Assembly (NCBI GenBank): GCA_007132315.1
Contig: SLOW01000274.1
Coordinates: forward strand, 1-8,091
Source: Opitutales bacterium
GTDB taxonomy: Bacteria; Verrucomicrobiota; Verrucomicrobiia; Opitutales; T3Sed10-336
Reading direction: 5' to 3'
Length of the DNA stretch: 8,091 nt
Below the pieces are notes generated by a model, which was not told the origin of the DNA, did no database searches, and saw only the letters and a program-made list of their open reading frames with translations. Below are positions 1 through 7,161 of this stretch, piece after piece. Each line of letters begins with the position of its first letter. The stretch's first letter is position 1. Both the position numbers and the translations under genes were made by a program.

Positions 1-24
1 GAACTCGTCAAGATGCTCAAATGA
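1..24 (+). CDS. 3' end of upstream gene, probably trkA (partial)
   Basis: The first seven codons read ELVKMLK and end at a TGA (22-24). The ATG of trkH lies inside this stop in the classic ATGA overlap, which indicates translational coupling in one operon. Seven residues are too few to identify a protein. The identity is inferred from context: the gene overlapping a trkH start is very often trkA, the NAD(H)/ATP-binding regulatory subunit of the same potassium transporter. The short tail could belong to another protein, so the reading frame is better supported than the name. Confidence 0.5.
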   Translation, partial: ELVKMLK

Positions 25-1493
25 ACTACCGTTTCCTCGCCCGCCTGCTCAGCTACATTCTCGGCGCGATCGGGCTGGCCTTCCTGGGATGCCTTCTGGT
101 CAGCTGGGCGCACGGCGAACCATCCGCGGTCGGCGGATTCCAAATCAGCGCCGCGACGGCTTTCCTCGGAGGCATTCTCCTGTTCCTGGCCAGCCGCGGC
201 GCCCGGCCGAGGATTTTCCGCAAGGAGGCCTTCTGCCTGGTCGGGCTGGGCTGGCTCACGGCATCCCTGCTGGGCGCCCTGCCCTACGTACTCATCCTCG
301 AGGGCTGCCGGATTCCGGACGCCGTATTCGAATCGGCCTCGGGGGTAACCACCACCGGCGCCTCCGTTTTCACCGGCTTCGAGGACTGGCCGCGGGGCCT
401 GCTTTTCTGGCGGCAGCTCAGCCAATGGGTCGGCGGGATCGGGATCGTCGTCTTTTTCGTGGCCATCCTCGGCATCCTCGGCGCCGGGGGCAAAGTCCTT
501 TTCACGAACGAATCGTCGGCCAAGAACGTCGATTTCCACCACGGTCGGATTCAGAGTGTGGTAAGCCGTCTGTTCCTCCTCTATCTGGGGCTTTCGGCCG
601 CCTGCTTCACGGCCCTGCTGGTCGCCGGCATGAACTGGTACGACGCCGTCTGCCACACCTTCACCACCGTCTCCACGGCCGGTTTCAGCACGCGCTCGGA
701 AAGCATCGCGGCCTTCGCCTCGCCGGGCGTCGAGTGGGTCATGATCGTCTTCATGATCCTCGGAAGCGTCAGCTTTTTCTTCCACCTGCTGATCCTCCGG
801 CGCGAATGGGGCCAGGCGCGGCAAAATACGGAAGTCATCGCCTACCTCGCCATCCTCGCCGCTTCCACCGGAGTGATGACGGCGGTGCTCCTGCTGACCG
901 GAGTCCAACCCGGCGGCACCCACGACAGCGTTCGCGCCGTCGCCTTCCAGATCGTTTCCATCGCCAGCACCTCCGGATTCACCACCGCCGATTACGACCA
1001 GTGGCCTGTCTTCGCGCGGGCGCTGCTGCTGGCACTGATGCTCATGGGAGGGTGCGCCGCCTCCACGGCGGGCGGCGCCAAGGTGATCCGGGTCGTGATC
1101 GCCGCCAAGATCTGCCTCGCCCACGTCGAAAAATCCTTCCGTTCGCACGTGATCCGGCCGGTCATCGCCAACGGCAAACCCATCGACTCGGGAACCCGTG
1201 AAAACATCCTCATCTATCTCGCCCTGCTGCATCTGCTGGCCGGCGGCGGCGTTCTCCTGCTGAGTCTCTTTGAGATGCGCGGCGGTATCAGCCTGGAGGG
1301 AGCGGTCTCGGCCGTCGTGTCCTGTTTTTTCAACATCGGCCCCGGCTTCGCCGAGCTCGGTCCGACCGAAAACTACGCCGCTCTCAGCGCTCCGTCGAAG
1401 GTTGTGCTGGCGCTCCTCATGATCATGGGCAGGATCGAACTCTTCGCCATCCTCGTGCTCTTTTCCTCCATCCTCTGGAAGCGCCTGTCCTGA
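21..1493 (+). CDS. trkH: Trk-type potassium uptake protein TrkH
   Basis: This is the membrane pore subunit of a Trk/Ktr potassium uptake system, which works with a cytoplasmic TrkA regulator in the inner membrane. The 490-aa length is normal for TrkH. The four pore-loop repeats are visible with their selectivity-filter glycines: TTTGAS (Gly113), STAGFS (Gly221), STSGFT (Gly319) and FNIGPGF (Gly440). The glycine-rich stretch GGCAASTAGGAKVIR at 343-357 matches the conserved intramembrane-loop region of the third repeat. The C-terminal GRIELFAILVLF (469-480) carries the conserved pore-facing arginine (Arg470). Two extra hydrophobic helices at the N-terminus (about 8-30 and 40-58) fit the D0 domain of TrkH. 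The ATG overlaps the upstream stop and has no Shine-Dalgarno site, so initiation probably depends on coupling to the upstream gene. No intrinsic terminator follows. Confidence 0.95.
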   Translation: MNYRFLARLLSYILGAIGLAFLGCLLVSWAHGEPSAVGGFQISAATAFLGGILLFLASRGARPRIFRKEAFCLVGLGWLTASLLGALPYVLILEGCRIPDAVFESASGVTTTGASVFTGFEDWPRGLLFWRQLSQWVGGIGIVVFFVAILGILGAGGKVLFTNESSAKNVDFHHGRIQSVVSRLFLLYLGLSAACFTALLVAGMNWYDAVCHTFTTVSTAGFSTRSESIAAFASPGVEWVMIVFMILGSVSFFFHLLILRREWGQARQNTEVIAYLAILAASTGVMTAVLLLTGVQPGGTHDSVRAVAFQIVSIASTSGFTTADYDQWPVFARALLLALMLMGGCAASTAGGAKVIRVVIAAKICLAHVEKSFRSHVIRPVIANGKPIDSGTRENILIYLALLHLLAGGGVLLLSLFEMRGGISLEGAVSAVVSCFFNIGPGFAELGPTENYAALSAPSKVVLALLMIMGRIELFAILVLFSSILWKRLS

Positions 1494-1661
1494 CAAGGCG
1501 AACCACCCGTATTCGACGGCGGAACCCGTCCCCTCCCGACAGCGGACACCAATAAGCATCACAAATCCAAAACCCCGCAATTCGAAAACTCTTCTTATCA
1601 TTCGACCAACCGATGCACACCAATCGGCAAAGCGCGCCCAGCAGGGGAACGCTTTTCATGA

Positions 1662-1691
1662 CATGATGACGGCTCAAGACCGTCATCCATG
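1662..1691 (+). promoter_or_regulatory. Inverted repeat running into the nifJ start codon
   Basis: GATGACGG (1665-1672) and CCGTCATC (1680-1687) form a perfect 8-base inverted repeat around a 7-base loop, CTCAAGA. With C1687 bulged out, pairing can instead run to the CATG at 1662-1665 and the CATG at 1688-1691, giving an 11-pair stem that contains the nifJ ATG. As RNA it would bury the initiation codon. As DNA it could be a binding site for a dimeric regulator. It matches no operator I can name; it is not the Rex consensus. The rest of the 1494-1688 gap shows no convincing promoter. The repeat is seen directly; the regulatory role is inference. Confidence 0.4.
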
Positions 1692-4600
1692 ATCGCACCG
1701 AACAACACACCTTCCCAACCCGAACGCGTCACCCTGGACGCCAACGACGCGGTGGCCTCCGTCGCCTACCGCCTGAACGACGCGTTCGCCATTTATCCGA
1801 TAACACCATCCACCCCGATGGCCGAAATCGTCGATCAGTGGACGTCCCGCAACCGCCTCAACCTCTGGGGGCAGGTTCCGCAGGTGATGGAAATGCAGTC
1901 CGAGGGCGGGGCCGCCGGAGCCCTGCACGGCCTGCTCCAGGCGGGAGCCCTGGCCTCGTCCTTCACTTCGTCGCAGGGACTCCTGCTGATGATCCCCAAC
2001 CTCTACAAGATCGCCGGCGAGCTGACCCCCTTCTGCCTGCACGTCGCCGCCCGCAGCCTGGCCACGCACGCCCTGTCCATTTTCGGCGACCATTCCGACG
2101 TCATGGCCTGCCGCCAGACCGGTTTCGCCCTGCTCTCGGCCGGTTCGCCGCAGGAAGCGCAGGACTTCGCCTGCATCGCCCAGGCCGCGACACTCAAGAG
2201 CCGCGTGCCGTTCATGCACTTTTTCGACGGCTTCCGGACCTCGCACGAAATCAACGCCGTTACCCCGCTCTCCGACGAGGTCCTGCGCGCGATGATCGAC
2301 GAGTCCGCCGTCCTCGCCCACCGCCGGCGCGCGCTCACACCGGACCAACCGGTTCTGCGCGGAACCGCTCAAAATCCCGACGTTTTCTTCCAGGCGCGCG
2401 AATCGGCCAATCCCTACTACGACCGCACCGCCGGTATCGTCCAGGCCGCGATGGACCAGTTCGCCGAACTGACCGGCCGCGCTTACCGGATCTTCGAGTA
2501 CGAGGGCTATCCCGAGGCCGAACGGGTCCTCGTGGTCATGGGCTCGGGCGGCGAGACCGTGGCCGAAACGGTCGCCTGGCTCCGGGAAAAAGGGGAAAAG
2601 GTCGGAGTCCTGCGCGTCAGGCTCTTCCGGCCGTTTTCCGTGGAGCATTTTCTGGCCGCCCTGCCCGCGACGGTTCGTTCGATTTCCGTGCTCGACCGCT
2701 GCAAAGAGCCCGGAGCCGCGGGCGAACCGCTTTACCAGGACGTGGTCTCCGCCCTGTGGGAAGGCCACCAAAACGAAAACCGCACCCAACCGGTCGTCGT
2801 CGGCGGACGCTACGGTCTCGGCTCCAAGGAGTTCACCCCCGCCATGGTCAAGGCGGTGTTCGACGAACTGAAACACGAACAGCCCAAGAACCACTTCACC
2901 GTCGGCATCGTCGATGACGTCACCCATCACTCCCTCCCCTGGGATTCCGAACTCGACATCGAATCGCCCGAGGTCAACCGCGCCCTGTTCTACGGCCTGG
3001 GATCGGACGGCACCGTCGGCGCCAACAAAAACACGGTCAAGATCATCGGCGAGGAAACCGACAACTTCGCCCAAGGCTACTTCGTTTATGACTCGAAGAA
3101 GTCGGGCGCCATGACCATTTCGCACCTGCGTTTCAGCCCGCGTCCCATCCGCGCGCCCTACCTGATCCGCACCGCCGACTTCGTGGCCTGCCACCACTTT
3201 CCCTTCCTCCAGCGCTTCGAAATTCTGGAAAGCGCGGCTCGGGGCGCCACCTTCCTGCTCAACGCTCCGGGCGAACCGGAAAGCATCTGGAAACGCCTGC
3301 CCCGCGAGGTCCAGGAAGCCATCGTCGAAAAGAACCTGCGCTTCTACGCCATCGACGCTTACAAGGTGGCCCGCGAGGCCGGCATGGGCGGGCGCACCAA
3401 CATCATCATGCAAACCTGCTTCTTCGCCCTCTCGGGCGTCCTGCCCAAGGAAACGGCGCTGGAGAAGATCAAGGACAGCATCGAAAAAACCTATGGCTCC
3501 AAGGGCCGCAAGGTGGTGGAGAAAAACCTGGTGGCGGTCGATTCGACTCTGGCCGCCCTGCGCGAGGTCAACGTTCCCCGCGAAGCTTTCAACGGCACCC
3601 CCCGGCCGCCGGCCATCGCCGAGGACGCGCCGGACTTTCTGCAGCGGGTGACCGCGGTCATGATGGCCAACAAGGGCGACCTGCTCCCCGTCAGCGCCTT
3701 CCCGGTGGACGGCACCTGGCCGACCGGAACTTCGAAGTGGGAGCGCCGCAATCTGGCCACCCACATCCCGGTCTGGGACCCGGATCTCTGCATCCAGTGC
3801 AACAAATGCGTGATGGCCTGCCCGCACGCCACCATCCGGGCGAAATTCTTCGACAAAGAGGAACTGACGGGCGCCCCGCAAACATTCAAATCGACCAAGT
3901 TCCGTTCGCGCGACTTCCCGGACCACCTCTACAGCCTGCAGGTGGCGCCCGAAGACTGCACCGGCTGCGAGCTGTGCGTGCACGTCTGCCCGGCGAAGGA
4001 CAAGGCCGAGCCGGGGCGCAAGGCCATCAACATGGAACCGCAGCCGGAGCTGGTCGCCCAGGAGCGGGAAAACTACGACTTCTTCCTCGAACTGCCCGCG
4101 CCCGACCGGACCCAGGTCCCGGGCGACGTCAAACACAGCCAGTTCCTGGAGCCGCTCTTCGAGTACTCCGGCGCCTGTGCGGGCTGCGGCGAAACGCCTT
4201 ACGTGAAACTGCTCACGCAGCTCTTCGGCGACCGTTCCCTCATCGCCAACGCCACCGGCTGCTCCTCCATCTACGGCGGCAACCTGCCCACCACACCCTA
4301 CACCGTCGATCGCGACGGGCGCGGTCCGGCGTGGTCGAACTCGCTCTTCGAGGACAACGCCGAATTCGGACTCGGATTGCGCCTGGCGGTGGATCAGCGC
4401 GCGGCGGAAGTCCGCCTCCTGCTGCCCGACTACGCCTCCAAACTCGGTGACGATCTCGTTCGCGACTTGCTCGATGCCGACCAGGGAACCGAAACCGGCA
4501 TCGCCGCCCAACGCGAACGGGTCGCCGGCGCACGCGAAAAACTGAAGGCTCTGCCGGACGGCGAAGCCGGCAAGGAACGCATCCTGCACCTGCTCGACTA

Positions 4601-5291
4601 CCTGGTGAAGAAAAACGTCTGGATTCTCGGGGGCGACGGGTGGGCCTACGACATCGGCTACGGCGGACTCGACCACGTGATGTCCACCGGACGCGACGTC
4701 AACATCCTCGTCCTCGACACCGAGGTCTATTCCAACACCGGCGGCCAGTGCTCGAAATCCACGCCGATGGGCGCCGCGGCGAAGTTCTTCGTCAAGGGCA
4801 AGCCACTGCCTAAAAAGGATCTCGGTCTGATCGCCATGACCTACGGTTCAGTCTATGTCGCCCGAATCGCCATGGGCGCCAAGGACAGCCAGACCCTGCA
4901 AGCGCTGAAGGAGGCCGAATCCTATCCGGGTCCTTCCCTCATCATCGCCTACAGCCACTGCATCGCCCACGGCTACAGCATGTTCCAGGGGATGGATCAG
5001 CAGAAACTGGCGGTCCAGTCCGGCGCCTGGCCGATCTTCCGCTACGATCCGCGGCTCGGAGATCACGGGAAACATCCGCTCCAGCTCGACTGCCGCCCGC
5101 CGTCGATCCCGCTGTCCGAGTACACCGCCAACGAACTCCGGTTCCGCGCCGCCAAGGGCGACCCGGAACGCGCGGAAAAGATGGGCCGGTTGGCTCAGGA
5201 CCACGTCCGCTCGCACTTCCGCCTCTACGAACAACTCGCGGCATCGTCATTCGGCATCGTCCCGGAAGGCAACGGTCACGACCAAAAATAA
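1689..5291 (+). CDS. nifJ: Pyruvate:ferredoxin (flavodoxin) oxidoreductase, homodimeric type
   Basis: This cytoplasmic enzyme catalyses pyruvate + CoA + oxidised ferredoxin to acetyl-CoA + CO2 + reduced ferredoxin, using thiamine diphosphate and three [4Fe-4S] clusters. At 1200 aa it has the full single-chain length. The N-terminal domain has YPITPSTPM (36-44) and Arg122, in the position of the substrate-binding arginine. The central region has GRYGLGSKEFTPAMVKAVFDEL and ALFYGLGSDGTVGANKNTVK. The ferredoxin-like domain has two cluster sets: Cys701, 704, 707, 711 and Cys757, 760, 763, 767. The third cluster is Cys830, 833, 858 and 1091, spaced almost exactly as in the Desulfovibrio africanus enzyme. 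The thiamine-diphosphate site is GDGWA (982-986) to NTGGQ (1016-1020). No intact upstream start exists before an in-frame stop at 1659, so this ATG is well fixed, although it lacks a Shine-Dalgarno site. It is followed closely by a DHOD-like gene, probably co-transcribed. All key residues are present. Confidence 0.98.
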   Translation: MIAPNNTPSQPERVTLDANDAVASVAYRLNDAFAIYPITPSTPMAEIVDQWTSRNRLNLWGQVPQVMEMQSEGGAAGALHGLLQAGALASSFTSSQGLLLMIPNLYKIAGELTPFCLHVAARSLATHALSIFGDHSDVMACRQTGFALLSAGSPQEAQDFACIAQAATLKSRVPFMHFFDGFRTSHEINAVTPLSDEVLRAMIDESAVLAHRRRALTPDQPVLRGTAQNPDVFFQARESANPYYDRTAGIVQAAMDQFAELTGRAYRIFEYEGYPEAERVLVVMGSGGETVAETVAWLREKGEKVGVLRVRLFRPFSVEHFLAALPATVRSISVLDRCKEPGAAGEPLYQDVVSALWEGHQNENRTQPVVVGGRYGLGSKEFTPAMVKAVFDELKHEQPKNHFTVGIVDDVTHHSLPWDSELDIESPEVNRALFYGLGSDGTVGANKNTVKIIGEETDNFAQGYFVYDSKKSGAMTISHLRFSPRPIRAPYLIRTADFVACHHFPFLQRFEILESAARGATFLLNAPGEPESIWKRLPREVQEAIVEKNLRFYAIDAYKVAREAGMGGRTNIIMQTCFFALSGVLPKETALEKIKDSIEKTYGSKGRKVVEKNLVAVDSTLAALREVNVPREAFNGTPRPPAIAEDAPDFLQRVTAVMMANKGDLLPVSAFPVDGTWPTGTSKWERRNLATHIPVWDPDLCIQCNKCVMACPHATIRAKFFDKEELTGAPQTFKSTKFRSRDFPDHLYSLQVAPEDCTGCELCVHVCPAKDKAEPGRKAINMEPQPELVAQERENYDFFLELPAPDRTQVPGDVKHSQFLEPLFEYSGACAGCGETPYVKLLTQLFGDRSLIANATGCSSIYGGNLPTTPYTVDRDGRGPAWSNSLFEDNAEFGLGLRLAVDQRAAEVRLLLPDYASKLGDDLVRDLLDADQGTETGIAAQRERVAGAREKLKALPDGEAGKERILHLLDYLVKKNVWILGGDGWAYDIGYGGLDHVMSTGRDVNILVLDTEVYSNTGGQCSKSTPMGAAAKFFVKGKPLPKKDLGLIAMTYGSVYVARIAMGAKDSQTLQALKEAESYPGPSLIIAYSHCIAHGYSMFQGMDQQKLAVQSGAWPIFRYDPRLGDHGKHPLQLDCRPPSIPLSEYTANELRFRAAKGDPERAEKMGRLAQDHVRSHFRLYEQLAASSFGIVPEGNGHDQK

Positions 5292-5318
5292 ACGCAACAC
5301 CACGTCGCACGGAATCAC

Positions 5319-6311
5319 ATGAACCTGGAGACCAATTACCTGGGCCTTAAACTGGCCCATCCGATTCTGCCCGGAGCATCGCCCCTGGTGGACAATATGG
5401 ACAAGGTTCGCCGCCTCGAAGACGCCGGAGCTCCCGCCCTGGTCATGCACTCGCTGTTCGAGGAGCAGATCGAGCTCGAGCTCACCGCCCGGCACTATCA
5501 CCAGGACCGGCACGAGGAATCGTTCGGCGAAGCGACGTCGTATTTTCCCGACGACGACGAGTTCACCCTTGGGCCCGACGAATACCTCGAACGCATCCGG
5601 CGGATTCGCGAAGCGGTGTCCGTTCCGGTGATCGGTTCCCTTAACGGCATCCGCCTCGGCGGCTGGGTCGATTACGCCGGTCTCATCGAACGAGCCGGCG
5701 CCTCGGCATTGGAGCTGAACATGTACTTCCTCCCCACCGACGCGTCGGAATCGGCGGCCGACACCGAACGCCGGATGCTGGAAATCGTCAAAGCGGTCAA
5801 GGGCGCGATCAAAATTCCCCTCGCGGTCAAGCTCTCCCCGTTCTTCTCCTCCCTGCCTCACTTCACTCAGGAACTGGAAGTGATCGGCGTGGACGGCATA
5901 GTCCTGTTCAACCGCTTCTATCAACCCGACATCGATATCGAGAACCTGGAAGCCACGCCCCACCTGGAACTGTCGCACCCCGCGGAGCTGCGCCTGCGGC
6001 TTCGCTGGCTGGCCATTCTGTTCGGACAGACCAAAGCCACCCTGATCGCCAGCGGGGGCGTACACCGAACCCAAGATGTGATCAAAGCCGTCATGGCGGG
6101 CGCCGGCGGCGTACAGGTCGTCTCTTCCCTGCTGAAATTCGGTCCCGAACACCTGCAAACCCTCATCAAAGGCCTCTCCTCCTGGATGGAGCAGCGTGAG
6201 TACGAATCCCTCAAACCCATCCAGGGCAGCATGAGCCTGCGCCACGCGCCCAATCCGGAAGCTCTGGAACGGGCCAACTACCTGCGCATGCTCCAGGTCT
6301 GGCGCACATAG
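5319..6311 (+). CDS. Dihydroorotate dehydrogenase-like flavoprotein linked to nifJ
   Basis: This 330-aa TIM-barrel protein belongs to the FMN-binding dihydroorotate dehydrogenase superfamily. Expected FMN-site elements are visible: SLNG (107-110), ELN (132-134), AVKLSP (169-174), LFNRF (196-200), and the phosphate-binding ASGGV (244-248) followed by GAGGVQVVSSLLKFGP (261-276). In true class 1 enzymes ELN continues as x-S-C-P-N with a catalytic cysteine. Here it continues M-Y-F-L-P, so the base is missing at that position. I therefore do not call it PyrD. It starts 27 bases after nifJ with only a weak GGA (5311-5313) upstream, consistent with one operon. From memory, this DHOD-like subgroup is commonly found beside nifJ. 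A redox role tied to pyruvate oxidation or reduced ferredoxin is inference; the substrate is unknown. Confidence 0.85.
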   Translation: MNLETNYLGLKLAHPILPGASPLVDNMDKVRRLEDAGAPALVMHSLFEEQIELELTARHYHQDRHEESFGEATSYFPDDDEFTLGPDEYLERIRRIREAVSVPVIGSLNGIRLGGWVDYAGLIERAGASALELNMYFLPTDASESAADTERRMLEIVKAVKGAIKIPLAVKLSPFFSSLPHFTQELEVIGVDGIVLFNRFYQPDIDIENLEATPHLELSHPAELRLRLRWLAILFGQTKATLIASGGVHRTQDVIKAVMAGAGGVQVVSSLLKFGPEHLQTLIKGLSSWMEQREYESLKPIQGSMSLRHAPNPEALERANYLRMLQVWRT

Positions 6312-6326
6312 TCCCGGCGCCACGCA

Positions 6327-6362
6327 CTTTTTCATCTGGCCTCTGCAGGCCGCATGAAAAAG
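6327..6362. repeat. Long imperfect hairpin after the nifJ operon
   Basis: The left arm CTTTTTCAT (6327-6335) pairs with ATGAAAAAG (6354-6362). An inner GGCC (6338-6341) pairs with GGCC (6348-6351) around the loop TCTGCA. One C-C mismatch and one G-T wobble separate the two stems. It begins 16 bases after the stop of the DHOD-like gene. The T-run is in the upstream arm on either strand, so it is not a standard intrinsic terminator. It could protect an mRNA 3' end or be a copy of a dispersed palindromic repeat. No second copy occurs in this window. Confidence 0.6.
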
Positions 6363-6436
6363 CATTTCAGATCGAAAATATAAAATTCGAGATGTTTCGC
6401 CGGGTAATGCCGATCCACGTTCGCAAATAAGAGACC

Positions 6437-6467
6437 GTGAGCCGGGCGCACTCCGGCTCACCTTTTT
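6437..6467 (+). terminator. Rho-independent terminator
   Basis: GTGAGCCGG (6437-6445) and CCGGCTCAC (6453-6461) form a perfect 9-pair GC-rich stem with a 7-base loop (GCGCACT). A C and then five Ts (6463-6467) follow. The opposite strand has no T-run after the stem, so it acts on plus-strand transcripts. It lies about 125 bases beyond the stop of the DHOD-like gene and most simply ends the nifJ operon. It also insulates the downstream DNA-binding protein gene. The 6363-6436 interval between the two hairpins is partly AT-rich (6371-6390) and holds no gene I can support. Confidence 0.85.
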
Positions 6468-6469
6468 CA

Positions 6470-6498
6470 TTGAGCCGGTTGCTGCGCTGCAGTACGAT
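6470..6498 (+). promoter_or_regulatory. Candidate sigma70-type promoter for the HTH gene
   Basis: TTGAGC (6470-6475) resembles a -35 box (TTGA matches) and TACGAT (6493-6498) a -10 box, keeping the most important positions T, A, A and T. The spacer is exactly 17 bases. The element starts three bases after the terminator T-run, where a promoter for the next gene would be expected. Transcription would begin near 6505, about nine bases before the ATG at 6514, giving a nearly leaderless mRNA. The boxes are imperfect, so this is a prediction. Confidence 0.4.
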
Positions 6499-6513
6499 CC
6501 GATTTGCCAAAAA

Positions 6514-7161
6514 ATGGTTTCCATCGAGCAAAAAAAGCACTGGATCGACGAAGTCCTCGCCGGGAAAAAATCGCAAAGCGATGTCGCCCGCGAATCTGGC
6601 TTGTCCCGCCAGGCGGTTTCCCAATGGATGAAATTGTACCGGAAGCTCGGGTCCAACGGCATCCGCAACCGGCGGGGCCGGCCCAAAATCAAGCGGTTGC
6701 CCGATGAGGATCTGGCGCGGCTCAAAACGATTGTCACCACCCGTTCGCCCGTCCAGGCCGGACTCGACCCGGCGTTCGACTCCTGGAACTGCGAAGCGGT
6801 CCAGCAACTGATCATCCGGGAAGTCGGCGTCAAGCTCACCTACCGCTTCATCCTCGAGTACCTCGACGAGTGGGGCGTACCCGACCCCCAGTCCGTCCGG
6901 TCGGAATCCGCCGCCACACCCAAACGCCGTCCCGGACGCCCCGCAGGGAGCGATCGGGGCGAGGCCGCCGGCGCCTCTGATTCCGAAAAACAGTCGCAAG
7001 CCTTTTCCCGGGGCGCCTACGAGAAGGCGCTCGCCGAATCCCACGCCATACTGAAAAGCCAAGCCGGCTCGTCCACCCCCCCGCGCCGAATGGGACGCCA
7101 TGCCTTTCAGCGCGCAGCGCCGGGCAACAACAAGAGGAACCATCGGCGAAACAAACGCTGA
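6514..7161 (+). CDS. Transposase-like HTH/winged-helix DNA-binding protein without a catalytic domain
   Basis: This 215-aa basic protein resembles the N-terminal DNA-binding half of IS630-type transposases. A helix-turn-helix lies at about 20-46 (SDVARESGLSRQAVSQWMKLY). NRRGRPKIKR (52-61) is a good AT-hook. A winged-helix-like domain spans about 62-121 and contains the typical pattern W-x8-I-I-x4-V-x3-Y-x3-L-x3-G. PKRRPGRPAGS (136-146) is a second AT-hook-like motif. The rest is low complexity, with a short helix (AYEKALAESHAIL, 169-181) and a strongly basic tail (RRMGRH, then KRNHRRNKR). No DDE domain follows; the next gene is convergent only 36 bases on, leaving no room for one. No Shine-Dalgarno site precedes the ATG. 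It may be a domesticated regulator or nucleoid-associated protein, or a transposase remnant. A binding role is likely; its targets are unknown. Confidence 0.75.
   Translation: MVSIEQKKHWIDEVLAGKKSQSDVARESGLSRQAVSQWMKLYRKLGSNGIRNRRGRPKIKRLPDEDLARLKTIVTTRSPVQAGLDPAFDSWNCEAVQQLIIREVGVKLTYRFILEYLDEWGVPDPQSVRSESAATPKRRPGRPAGSDRGEAAGASDSEKQSQAFSRGAYEKALAESHAILKSQAGSSTPPRRMGRHAFQRAAPGNNKRNHRRNKR

Noticed and set aside
89..1201. Second plus-strand frame of 370 codons inside trkH
   Set aside because: It is an Arg/Pro/His/Gly-rich shadow in another frame; trkH is certain in the correct frame.
1515..1530. Possible terminator hairpin after trkH (GACGG / CCGTC, six-base loop)
   Set aside because: It has only five pairs and no T-run follows, so it falls below what I would call a terminator.
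1610..1627. Short inverted repeat CCGAT / ATCGG in the gap before nifJ
   Set aside because: A five-base arm in GC-rich DNA is expected by chance and there is no supporting context.
1683..4676. Open reading frame of 997 codons on the minus strand, antisense to nifJ
   Set aside because: Its translation has no recognisable domain and is rich in Val, Gly, Asp, Arg and His, as expected from reading GC-biased codons backwards. The plus-strand frame encodes an unmistakable PFOR with all cofactor motifs.
6371..6467. Possible small RNA between the two hairpins, ended by the terminator
   Set aside because: The TATAAA at 6379-6384 has no acceptable -35 box at usual spacing, so I see no independent promoter; the terminator is explained by the nifJ operon.
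5247..6839. Minus-strand open frame of 530 codons across the DHOD-like gene, terminator and HTH gene
   Set aside because: It spans several unrelated plus-strand elements including a terminator, shows no domain, and is explained by codon bias in a GC-rich genome.
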